From assembly GCA_028728195.1 (NCBI GenBank), contig JAQYUY010000082.1, positions 1-47,134 on the forward strand: a DNA stretch of 47,134 nucleotides, in the 5' to 3' direction. Each line of letters opens with the position of its first letter. Position 1 is the first letter of the stretch. Source of the DNA: Endozoicomonas sp. (ex Botrylloides leachii). GTDB taxonomy: Bacteria > Pseudomonadota > Gammaproteobacteria > Pseudomonadales > Endozoicomonadaceae. The translations under genes were made by a program, and so were the position numbers. Below the pieces are notes generated by a model, which was not told where the DNA came from, did not search any database, and saw only the letters and a list, made by a program, of their open reading frames with translations. Shown one piece after another: positions 1-8,133 of the stretch.

Positions 1-1
1 T

Positions 2-100
2 CGTGTAGCTCGGAAGCTGCTGGGCATCACTGTTGGCATTTACTTGAACATTCAAGCTGGGCGTGAGCCTATGCAGTTTGCGCCTATGCTCTCAATTTAA
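2..100 (+). mobile_element. C-terminal piece of a probable transposase (cut by window edge)
   Basis: An open frame enters the window at base 2 and ends at the TAA at 98-100. It encodes 32 residues with the pattern VARKLLGITVGIYLN followed by QAGREP. This resembles the hydrophobic C-terminal helix of DDE transposases such as IS982 relatives. An IS982 remnant also lies near the other end of the window. The family assignment is inference from a very short piece; no terminal inverted repeat was identified in the following 150 bases. Confidence 0.4.
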
Positions 101-157
101 AGTCACACATCAGGTAAAATAATAGAGAGAAAAACATTGATAATCCTAAGGGTTTTC

Positions 158-187
158 TTGACAACAATAGGCTTCATCTTTTGTAAT
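158..187 (+). promoter_or_regulatory. Candidate sigma70 promoter of the leucine dehydrogenase gene
   Basis: TTGACA at 158-163 is followed, after 18 bases, by TGTAAT at 182-187. This would give a leader of about 145 nt before the start at 341. It was found by consensus only. Confidence 0.45.
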
Positions 188-340
188 TTGATTAAAGAAT
201 AATCATTTTTATATCCCAGCATTATTCATATGTATCGTTCTTGGCGCAGGAGCTAGGCAAGTTAAACCCTGCAGGCCATGTGGGGCAAAAGAAAAACAAC
301 AGCAGAGTCAGTTACTCTGAGTCATTCGGAGATACCGAAT

Positions 341-1378
341 ATGTTCAAACAGATTACCGAGGCCAAGCTTAACGATCTTCACTTTAAGTATGATGAAGAT
401 AGTGGGCTTAGGTCTATTATTGCTATTCATAGTACCGTTAGAGGGCCGGCTCTTGGTGGTTGTCGAATTATTCCTTACTCCTGTTCAAAAGATGCCGTGA
501 CAGATGTTATCCGACTTGCTAGAGGTATGAGTTATAAGGCAGCTTTAGCTGGTATTGAATTAGGTGGAGGCAAGGCAGTAATTATTCAGCCTACTCATGA
601 TTTTTCCAGAGAAAAGCTATTTAAAGCGTTTGGTCGTTTTGTTAACGAGCTTAATGGTCGTTATATTACAGCTATAGATAGTGGTGCTTGTGTAAAAGAT
701 ATGGATTATATCGCTAATGAAAGCAAGCATGTAACTTGCACTTCTTCTACGGGTAATCCAGGTCCTTATACGGCTAAAGGCGTTTTTTTAGGCATTAAGG
801 CTTGTCTTTCCGCCAGTCCTGAACTGAATGATAGCTTATCTGGTATGCGAGTTGCAGTTCAGGGGTTGGGGAATGTTGGTTATGCTTTGTGTGCATTACT
901 CCATGATCAAGGAGTCCATTTGTATGTTTCAGATGTTGACCAACATAAAGTTAGTCAATGTGTAGATGATTTTGGTGCGGTTAGTGTCGCAGCTGAGGAT
1001 ATCCATAAAACACCTTGTGAGATTTTTAGTCCTTGTGGACTGGGTGGTATTTTAAGTGAAAAGACGATCCCTGAATTGCAGTGTTCTGTTGTAGCGGGGT
1101 CTGCTAATAATCAGCTGCTAACTTCTGCGTGTGGACAGCAATTAGAAGAAAAAGGTATCTTGTATGCACCAGATTATCTCATTAATTCAGGGGGGCTTAT
1201 TTTTGTCGCTAAGGCTCATCAAGGATGGAGTGAACAAAAAGTTAATCGCCATATAGAGAATATTTATTATACCTTACTAAAACTCTTTGACAGAAATAAA
1301 CAAACTGGAGAGCCTTGCAGTGTGATTGCAGACCATATGGCAGAAGCTATGCTTTTTGGCAGCTCACCTGACACCTAA
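341..1378 (+). CDS. Leucine dehydrogenase (Glu/Leu/Phe/Val dehydrogenase family)
   Basis: A cytoplasmic NAD-dependent enzyme that oxidatively deaminates leucine, valine and isoleucine to 2-oxoacids. The 345-residue length fits the family. Visible are the substrate-binding and catalytic lysines (K66 in MSYKAALAG, K78 in LGGGKAV), the acid at D113 (ITAIDSG) and the Rossmann GLGNVG at 175-180. The frame is open upstream to 278, but ATG 341 has a GGAG nine bases ahead and matches the family N-terminus, so it is preferred. The next three genes form the 2-oxoacid dehydrogenase that would use its products, so a catabolic role is likely. Substrate preference within the branched-chain amino acids cannot be read from sequence. 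Confidence 0.9.
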   Translation: MFKQITEAKLNDLHFKYDEDSGLRSIIAIHSTVRGPALGGCRIIPYSCSKDAVTDVIRLARGMSYKAALAGIELGGGKAVIIQPTHDFSREKLFKAFGRFVNELNGRYITAIDSGACVKDMDYIANESKHVTCTSSTGNPGPYTAKGVFLGIKACLSASPELNDSLSGMRVAVQGLGNVGYALCALLHDQGVHLYVSDVDQHKVSQCVDDFGAVSVAAEDIHKTPCEIFSPCGLGGILSEKTIPELQCSVVAGSANNQLLTSACGQQLEEKGILYAPDYLINSGGLIFVAKAHQGWSEQKVNRHIENIYYTLLKLFDRNKQTGEPCSVIADHMAEAMLFGSSPDT

Positions 1379-1429
1379 AGTTTTCCGGATAGGTGTGGTT
1401 AAATACTATCTTTCTGGAGAAAAATAATA

Positions 1430-2530
1430 ATGATTCCTTATTCATCTTCGCTAAATATTCCATTTATTCAATATCTTGATGCTAACGGAGAAGCGATTCA
1501 GCAACTGCCTGACTGGGTAAATGAAAAGAGCCCTCTGATACAATATTACCGGGCAATGGTGATTTCCCGTCAGGGAGACCAAAAAGCGATAGCCCTTCAG
1601 CGAACTGGAAAAATGGGCACGTTTCCATCCTGTCTTGGTCAGGAGGCTATCAGTGCTGTATATGGCAGTGTTCTTAATAAAGAGGATGTGCTTATCCCCT
1701 ATTATCGGGATTTATCGGGGTTAATGGCGCGTGGTGTTTCCCTTAGTGATGTTTACTTGTATTGGGGAGGGGATGAACGTGGTAATTCAAGCCCTGCATG
1801 GCATCAAGACTTGCCACACTGTGTGCCCATTGCTACTCAAACCAGTCATGCTGTAGGTGTTGCTTCGGCTTTTAAAATTAGGCAAGAAGCTAGAGTTGCA
1901 TTGTGTGCCCTCGGCGATGGCGCAACATCAAAGGGTGACTTTTCAGAAGCATTGAACCTTGCAGGTGTATGGCAGTTACCCGTTGTTTTTGTCATCAATA
2001 ATAATCAGTGGGCTATCTCTGTTTCTAGGGCTATTCAGTCCGGCGCGCCCACTCTTGCGCAAAAGGGTATTGCTGCCGGGCTGCCCTCTATTCAAGTGGA
2101 TGGAAATGATGTATTAGCGCTTCATGAAGTCATCAAAGAATCCATTGACCGTGCTCGAAGAGGAAAGGGTGCAACGGTGATAGAAGCTATTTCCTATCGT
2201 CTCTGTGATCACACGACAGCTGATGATGCTAGTCGCTATCGCAGCAGCGAAGAACTTAAGGAGGCTTGGCAAAAAGAACCCATTAAACGACTTAGAAACT
2301 TTTTGTATCATCGAGGCTGGTGGGATGAGAAAAAAGAACAAATGTTAAAGAAAGAAGCTGAAACCATAGTTGAAAAAGCCGTTAAAACCTACCTTAATAC
2401 ACCCCTCCCTTCTGTAGCTGATTTATTTGATTACCATTATGCCAGTACGCCTAAAAATCTTATTGAGCAGAAACAGAAAGCTATACAAAGAGCAGAAGAC
2501 AGAGCTAAATATAATAAAGGTGTGCACTGA
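1430..2530 (+). CDS. Branched-chain 2-oxoacid dehydrogenase E1 alpha subunit
   Basis: Thiamine-diphosphate-dependent decarboxylase, alpha chain; 366 residues. The TPP/Mg motif begins at GDG 162-164 and runs to the asparagines near 190 (VINNN). Upstream are the KMGTFPSCLGQEA segment and the YYRDL segment typical of E1 alpha of the branched-chain and related pyruvate dehydrogenases. It lies 51 bases after leucine dehydrogenase and its stop overlaps the E1 beta start (TGATG), indicating translational coupling. Branched-chain specificity is inferred mainly from the leucine dehydrogenase beside it; a heterotetrameric pyruvate dehydrogenase is the alternative. Confidence 0.88.
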   Translation: MIPYSSSLNIPFIQYLDANGEAIQQLPDWVNEKSPLIQYYRAMVISRQGDQKAIALQRTGKMGTFPSCLGQEAISAVYGSVLNKEDVLIPYYRDLSGLMARGVSLSDVYLYWGGDERGNSSPAWHQDLPHCVPIATQTSHAVGVASAFKIRQEARVALCALGDGATSKGDFSEALNLAGVWQLPVVFVINNNQWAISVSRAIQSGAPTLAQKGIAAGLPSIQVDGNDVLALHEVIKESIDRARRGKGATVIEAISYRLCDHTTADDASRYRSSEELKEAWQKEPIKRLRNFLYHRGWWDEKKEQMLKKEAETIVEKAVKTYLNTPLPSVADLFDYHYASTPKNLIEQKQKAIQRAEDRAKYNKGVH

Positions 2531-3513
2531 TGACTGACCGTATCACCATGGTTGAGGCAGTTAACCTAGCCCTTGATCATGCCATGAAAAAAGACACTGA
2601 TGTTGTCCTGCTAGGGGAAGATATAGGCGTAAATGGAGGTGTGTTTCGTGCAACTGAGGGGCTTCGTAATAAGTATGGCTTTAGACGAGTTATGGATACG
2701 CCACTTGCTGAAACAATGATTGCAGGCGTTGCCATTGGTATGGCAGCCCAAGGGCTAAAACCAGTCGCTGAAATACAATTTATGGGTTTTATTTTTCCAG
2801 CTATGGAACAGCTTATCTGTCATGCCGCCCGAATGCGTAACCGTACCCGTGGACGTTTATCGTGCCCGCTTGTTTTACGAGCACCTTTTGGTGGTGGTAT
2901 TCATGCGCCAGAGCATCACTCAGAAAGTGTTGAAGCACTATTTGCACACATTCCAGGATTAAGGGTAGTTATTCCATCTTCTCCTATAAGAGCATACGGT
3001 TTGCTCATGTCTGCAATCAAAGACCCTGACCCGATAATATTCCTGGAGCCAAAACGCATTTATCGCGCTGTTCGACAGCAAGTTGATAGTTCAACCAGAG
3101 CTTTGCCACTTGATACCTGTTTTACCTTAAAAGCAGGCTGCGATATTTCTTTAATAACATGGGGGGCCTCAGTTCGTGAAACAAAGGAAGCAGGGAGCGA
3201 GCTAGAAAAACACGGCATTTCAGCTGAGATCATTGATGTGGCAACTATTCAGCCATTAGATATAGATACAATCCTCACTTCTGTTAGAAAAACCGGTCGC
3301 TGCGTGATTATTCATGAGGCTTGCAAAAGCTTTGGTGTTGGTGCTGAAATTTCAGCTCAGATTAATGAAAAGGTATTTGATATGCTAAAAGCACCCGTTG
3401 CCAGAGTTACCGGTTTTGATACGACAATGCCTTATTACCGAATGGAACATCATTTTATTCCAGCAGTAGATGATATTGTCAAAGCAGCAGTGCAGCTGTT
3501 GACTTATAACTGA
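2530..3513 (+). CDS. Branched-chain 2-oxoacid dehydrogenase E1 beta subunit
   Basis: 327-residue beta chain that pairs with the preceding E1 alpha to form the heterotetrameric E1. It carries the family signatures LLGEDIG, the GVFRATEGL segment, MDTPLAE and the EVQFMGF-like EIQFMGF. The C-terminal transketolase domain starts near residue 195 and includes SLITWGA. The start overlaps the stop of E1 alpha by one base. The full length and lack of breaks suggest it is functional. Confidence 0.9.
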   Translation: MTDRITMVEAVNLALDHAMKKDTDVVLLGEDIGVNGGVFRATEGLRNKYGFRRVMDTPLAETMIAGVAIGMAAQGLKPVAEIQFMGFIFPAMEQLICHAARMRNRTRGRLSCPLVLRAPFGGGIHAPEHHSESVEALFAHIPGLRVVIPSSPIRAYGLLMSAIKDPDPIIFLEPKRIYRAVRQQVDSSTRALPLDTCFTLKAGCDISLITWGASVRETKEAGSELEKHGISAEIIDVATIQPLDIDTILTSVRKTGRCVIIHEACKSFGVGAEISAQINEKVFDMLKAPVARVTGFDTTMPYYRMEHHFIPAVDDIVKAAVQLLTYN

Positions 3514-3645
3514 CATAATACATATACATCAGATCTTATAAAATACATATGCGTATTATTTTAAACAAGAACTTAGAAAAATAAACCATGTAATTCGCTC
3601 TCACTGTTTCTATAGACTCTGAGTAGTTGTTTTAGGAGAATAAAA

Positions 3646-4725
3646 ATGAAATTTTTCTATTTACCTGATTTGGGCGAAGGAATACCAGAAGCAGATATTG
3701 TTAAATGGCATGTATCAGAAGGATCTGATGTTAAAGAAGATCAGATTATTGTGTCAGTGGAAACAGCCAAGGCTGTTGTAGATGTGCCTTCACCTGTCAC
3801 AGGCGTAATTGCCAAGCTTTGTGGTGAACCAGGGGAAACTATACTCACGGGCGAACCTTTAGTGGAGTTTGTATCTGATAGTGATGATGGCACTGTGGTA
3901 GGTAAGTTAACCCAAGGGCATGAAGATAATAACAGTGAAGAGGACTTTATCATTGGATCACCGCCTGTAGACGACAAAAACTATCAGATAGGAGGTAAGT
4001 TGCCAAGTGCAGATCTTGCTGCTTTGGCAAGGAGGTACCATATTGATTTTAATAAAAATAATAGACGCATGTCGCCACCAAGTCAGTATACACTTGCTCA
4101 GCCTGAGCCTTTACAGGGTGTACGCAAACATATGGCTCGACTTATGACGACGGCTCATGATGAAGTTGTAGCCGTTACTCTCTTTGATAATGCTGATATT
4201 GAGCATTGGCAAGGGAAGAGAGATATTACCGTCAGCTTAATTCAAGCTGTGATTGTAGCTTGTCAAGCAGAACCAGCACTCAATGCATGGTTTGATGGGG
4301 CAACAATGAGCCGTCAGTTACATGACTCGGTTCACCTAGGCATTGCTGTGGATAGTAGTGATGGCTTATTTGTTCCTGTTATTCGCTCAGCTGAAACATT
4401 GCCAGACAAAAAAGTGAGGGCAGAAATAGATAGGTTACGAGAAGGGGTAAAGAACAGGTCTTTGCCTGTTAATGAATTGCAGGGCGCAACAATTACATTA
4501 AGTAACTTTGGTGTTTTTGCTGGTTCATATGCAACACCTATTGTAGTGCCTCCGTCGGTTTGTATTATTGGGGCAGGCAAGCTCTGTGAACGCATTGTCA
4601 GTATAAATAAGCAACCTGAGTCCCATCGCATACTGCCGCTGTCACTCTCATTTGATCACCGAGCGGCTACAGGTGGCGAAGCTTCACGTTTTTTAAAAGC
4701 AATTATAGATTATTTGGAAAATTAA
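3646..4725 (+). CDS. Dihydrolipoamide acyltransferase (E2), short form with single lipoyl domain
   Basis: E2 core of the complex; transfers the acyl group from lipoyl-lysine to CoA. One N-terminal lipoyl domain is visible with the lipoylated lysine K42 (VETAKAVVD). A short, weak peripheral-subunit-binding segment lies near residues 118-132 (LPSADLAALARRY), followed by the catalytic domain from about residue 145. The catalytic motif normally HxxxDG reads H338-RAA-T342-G, so Asp is replaced by Thr. At 359 residues it is shorter than typical E2 proteins. A good Shine-Dalgarno (AGGAGA) precedes the ATG. No E3 (lpd) follows, so E3 must come from elsewhere. Confidence 0.88.
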   Translation: MKFFYLPDLGEGIPEADIVKWHVSEGSDVKEDQIIVSVETAKAVVDVPSPVTGVIAKLCGEPGETILTGEPLVEFVSDSDDGTVVGKLTQGHEDNNSEEDFIIGSPPVDDKNYQIGGKLPSADLAALARRYHIDFNKNNRRMSPPSQYTLAQPEPLQGVRKHMARLMTTAHDEVVAVTLFDNADIEHWQGKRDITVSLIQAVIVACQAEPALNAWFDGATMSRQLHDSVHLGIAVDSSDGLFVPVIRSAETLPDKKVRAEIDRLREGVKNRSLPVNELQGATITLSNFGVFAGSYATPIVVPPSVCIIGAGKLCERIVSINKQPESHRILPLSLSFDHRAATGGEASRFLKAIIDYLEN

Positions 4726-5117
4726 CTTGATATTGCTTAAAGGCTGTACAGAGTATTGCGAGCAGTTTCTTAAATAGGCTTGCTAGTTCTGCTTGCCTTT
4801 TGCCGCCTGATGAATGATCGTAAAAGATATTACGCAGCGATAATTATGGCAACGAGTCACTACTGACAGATGAGTAACTATAAATATAGGTATCATGGCG
4901 CTGCACTATTTATGTTATGGATTTTGGGGAACTTAAGCTATACAAAACAATAGATAAGACTTCTTACTCAGTGGTATATTTTAGTAAAGCCGCCTCAATA
5001 AGATGCTGAGGCATAAAGAGCATGGAAGGCGGGAAAAGGGTCTCGCTCCAAAAATGACTTGAAATAATGCTATTTTTCAGGTGGTTTTTGATTTTCCAAA
5101 TACAGGGAATGTGAAAA
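4726..5117. other. Intergenic region before yeaH
   Basis: No ORF or RNA gene is recognisable. A small perfect hairpin (GCCTCA/TGAGGC, 9-base loop) lies at 4992-5012, about 105 bases before the yeaH start, with no T-tract. No terminator for the E2 gene is evident. Confidence 0.5.
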
Positions 5118-6401
5118 ATGAGCCTTATCATCGACCGCCGCTTGAACGGAAAGAATAAGAGTACAGTTAACCGTCAGCGCTTTTTGGATAGATATCGGAA
5201 AAATATTAAAAAGGCCGTTGCGGAGGCGGTCAATAAGCGTTCAATAACCGATGTTGAGTCCGGCAGCGAGGTCTCTATTCCTCGCAAAGACCTTTCGGAA
5301 CCTTTTTTTCGTCACGGTCCAGGAGGCCGCCATGAGCAAGTTCACCCCGGCAATAAAGATTTTATGCCGGGCGATCGGATTAAACGCCCTGGTAGTGGTC
5401 AGGGAGGTGGTGATGGCTCTGGGCGGGCAAGTAATAAAGGCGAGGGCATGGATGAGTTTTCGTTTCAGATCAACCACGATGAATTTTTAGAGTATATGTT
5501 TGATAACCTTGAGCTGCCTAATCTAGTGAGGAAACAGCTGCAAGATGCTATTGAGTTTAAATACCGTCAGGCTGGCTTTAATAACGATGGATCACCTGAT
5601 CGTTTGAATATTGTCCGTTCGCTTAAATCAGCTTATGCACGGCGAATTGCATTGTCAGGGGCTGACCGGAAAGAAGTTAGAGCTTTAAAGAAAGAATTAA
5701 GAGAAATGGAGGTCAGCCCAGACGATAATGATCAAGAGAAAGCAGCAGAATTGCGTGAAGCAATAAAAGCGCTCAATAAAAAATTGAAGCGGTTGCCTTT
5801 TATTGATGAATTTGATTTGAAGTATAATAGCTTTATTAAGGTACCTTCGCCTAGCAATAAGGCAGTAATGTGTTGTGTTATGGATGTATCTGGTTCTATG
5901 ACCCAGGAAATAAAAGATATGGCAAAACGTTTTTTTATCTTGCTTTATCTATTCTTACAGCGAAGTTATAAGCAGATAGAAGTCGTATTTATTCGTCATC
6001 ATACAGCTGCTAAAGAAGTAAATGAGGAAGACTTTTTCTATTCGAGAGAAACAGGGGGAACTATTGTTTCTAGTGCTCTAGAGGTAACCCGAGAGATCAT
6101 TGATAAGCGATTTAGCCCTACAGATTGGAATATTTATGTTGCACAAGCATCAGATGGTGATAATTGGGAAGGTGACTCCAGTGTTTGCTCTAAGATATTA
6201 ACCGAATCTATTATGCCTAAAGTTCAGTACTTTTCTTATGTGGAAATAACGGATCGCGCACATCAAAATTTATGGCGAGAGTATAAGACAATAGCTGAAC
6301 GATTTAAAGATAGATTTTCTATGGAGCAAATAAAAACTCCTGATGATATATACCCTGTTTTTCGCCGTTTATTTGAGAAAAAGAAAAAATCTATACAATA
6401 G
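5118..6401 (+). CDS. yeaH: YeaH/YhbH family protein (UPF0229, DUF444)
   Basis: 427 residues, the length of E. coli YeaH. The N-terminal third is basic and glycine-rich ([18 protein letters not shown], the family hallmark). A charged helical segment at about 195-235 follows, then a von Willebrand A-like domain with the metal-site motif MDVSGSM. In many proteobacteria it is cotranscribed with the PrkA-type kinase gene yeaG and ycgB and linked to stress and nitrogen-starvation responses. Here neither partner is adjacent. The biochemical role is unknown in the family. Confidence 0.9.
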   Translation: MSLIIDRRLNGKNKSTVNRQRFLDRYRKNIKKAVAEAVNKRSITDVESGSEVSIPRKDLSEPFFRHGPGGRHEQVHPGNKDFMPGDRIKRPGSGQGGGDGSGRASNKGEGMDEFSFQINHDEFLEYMFDNLELPNLVRKQLQDAIEFKYRQAGFNNDGSPDRLNIVRSLKSAYARRIALSGADRKEVRALKKELREMEVSPDDNDQEKAAELREAIKALNKKLKRLPFIDEFDLKYNSFIKVPSPSNKAVMCCVMDVSGSMTQEIKDMAKRFFILLYLFLQRSYKQIEVVFIRHHTAAKEVNEEDFFYSRETGGTIVSSALEVTREIIDKRFSPTDWNIYVAQASDGDNWEGDSSVCSKILTESIMPKVQYFSYVEITDRAHQNLWREYKTIAERFKDRFSMEQIKTPDDIYPVFRRLFEKKKKSIQ

Positions 6402-6831
6402 ATATTTTTTTGTGTGACCATGACCGATCAATATAAAAATATTAGTTCTATCTAGCTGTAATGCGTAGGTATCATTTGGTTAGTGCTGCTATTTTCCTAC
6501 GAAGAAGCCAATTTCTTTTTATTATTAAGATAGCTTATAGTAATATTTACTATGTATTTCAATTAGTTGCATATTAAATGCTTCCATCATTTTATGGGTT
6601 CCTGTATAAAGACACATATAAATTAGGCAATTGAAATACATGATATGCATCGTGCGTTCTAACGACGGAAATAAGTATGATAATCAGTCATCAGAATAAG
6701 GCGAATGACCAATGATAGTTAAACTATTGCGACAAACTAAAATATAGGGTTATTACTTGTTTTTTTAACGCAGTAGTATAGTTAAAATGTGCGATTGATA
6801 TAATCACGAAAATCATTAAGGAGCTACCTAG
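6402..6831. other. Intergenic region yeaH to H-NS-like gene
   Basis: AT-rich and without a credible ORF. The only clear signal is the extended -10 just before the H-NS-like gene. Confidence 0.5.
6796..6804 (+). promoter_or_regulatory. Extended -10 promoter of the H-NS-like gene
   Basis: TGA directly followed by a perfect TATAAT (6799-6804) forms an extended -10, 27 bases before the start codon. The -35 region is poor, as is common for extended -10 promoters. Confidence 0.5.
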
Positions 6832-7263
6832 ATGAATATTTTTGATGAACTTTTGGAGCGTTTGAGCAGTAAGACTCGTATTCGTCAGTTATTTAAAGAT
6901 ATATCCAGTCATGATCTGGAACGCATTCTTTCTCGGATGAAAGGTGTGTTGTTAGAAAAGCAAGAAGAGCGTAAAAGCGAAGAAGCTAAACGCCAAGTCA
7001 AATTAGAAAGCATTGAAGCTATTAAGCAAATTATGGCTGATCGTGGTGTATCTCTGGGGGATCTAGGCATTATTGATGAGACGACTACAAAACGGCGTCG
7101 TAATATACAGAAATATACTTTTCAATATGAAGTAGATAATGGTGGTAGTGCAATATGGCAGGGTGCTACTACAGGGCGTCTGCCTAGTGATTTTCAAGCC
7201 TACTTACAGCGCACTGGCAAGAAACGAATGGACTGTGTAATTGAAAGTGAAGGGGAATTGTAA
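6832..7263 (+). CDS. H-NS family nucleoid-associated protein
   Basis: 143 residues. The N-terminal 80 residues are charged, helical and probably coiled coil, fitting the H-NS oligomerisation region. The C-terminal part (about 95-135: YTFQYEVDNGGSAIWQG, then TGRLPSDF) resembles the H-NS DNA-binding domain, whose loop core is QGRTP-like. Proteins of this type bind AT-rich DNA and silence acquired genes; whether this one does is inference. AAGGAG eight bases before the ATG and the extended -10 support the start. The E. coli hns symbol is not used because similarity is confined to the general fold pattern. Confidence 0.75.
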   Translation: MNIFDELLERLSSKTRIRQLFKDISSHDLERILSRMKGVLLEKQEERKSEEAKRQVKLESIEAIKQIMADRGVSLGDLGIIDETTTKRRRNIQKYTFQYEVDNGGSAIWQGATTGRLPSDFQAYLQRTGKKRMDCVIESEGEL

Positions 7264-7545
7264 TTAAAATTGTGTCAACGCTTGTCATTAAATATCCAAA
7301 GAGTAGAAGCAGTAGGCGTTGCATTAGATGAAAAAATGGAAGGTCAAATAGTGAGTCAGGATGATTTGGCTGATCTCAGCCAAAACGTATCAAAGTGGCC
7401 ATTGAGCTAGCTTGGCTAGTGGTAAAACTAGATGGAATACTTTCTATAGGGCTATCACAAGCAATGTTAGGAATAGTAGCTATACAAGAAAACAATCAAA
7501 GGTAATCTTGATGGGCTGGCTATGGCAGCAAGTCATGAGATTTAA
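7264..7545 (+). pseudogene. Possible decayed ORF after the H-NS-like gene
   Basis: Directly after the H-NS-like stop, and in the same frame, 48 codons are open (peptide containing VEAVGVALDEKMEGQIVSQD). After a shift of one base the text continues as a plausible peptide (AIELAWLVVKLDGILSIGLS), then breaks again before GNLDGLAMAASHE. The pieces read as one protein with two frameshifts. I do not recognise the family, and the evidence is composition and continuity only. Confidence 0.25.
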
Positions 7546-8133
7546 AATTTCATATTTAATCTGGCAGTTCATTTTTTTGTTCAATATATCGTCTAACCTG
7601 TTTTGTTTTCAAATAAGTGTACAGGATGGTTTTCTCAATCAATTTATAGGTGATAGGTATTGATTTATCGCCTGAGTGGTAATGCGCGTTAAACAGATTT
7701 ATCTCTTTAACAGTATGATTTTTTTTATGATAAAAGTGCTAAGTGTTCAGGATATTGTTTGCAGTATCCTTTTTACTGAATTGTGGTGACAAGAATTAAA
7801 ATGCCATTAAATAACTCAATCTGTTGCGCTATAGGAGAGTAGCCTCACATCATGGTAAGTGAGCCCATTTTTTGAAAGTCATCGGATAAACTGGGCATGA
7901 TTGTAGGTATTGCTCAAAAGCTATGAAATGCCCATTGCCGTACGCAAATGAAAGGGATGCATATGGTCAGCGAATAAATTGGCATTTGAAGTAGATATTC
8001 ATGCAAAATAATAGACTTAGCGTACTATCATGTTAATCGTCATTTGACGACCTTGAAGAATAATGTATTTGATTCATCAACTTTTTTGCTTTTTTCAGAC
8101 TTGATAGCGTATGTTTCGTTATAATGCCGTCCT
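7546..8133. other. Gene-poor region before yheS
   Basis: AT-rich, with no recognisable coding content. A short open frame covering 7412-7663 in another reading has unlikely composition and was not accepted. The TATAAT before yheS is listed separately. Confidence 0.4.
8120..8125 (+). promoter_or_regulatory. Candidate -10 box immediately upstream of yheS
   Basis: A perfect TATAAT ends eight bases before the yheS ATG at 8134, so a transcript would start at or next to the start codon. There is no Shine-Dalgarno in the gap. The -35 is weak. Confidence 0.4.

Noticed and set aside
7412..7663. 83-codon plus-strand frame
   Set aside because: Aromatic-rich, unlikely composition with no ribosome binding site; it crosses the decayed ORF in another frame.
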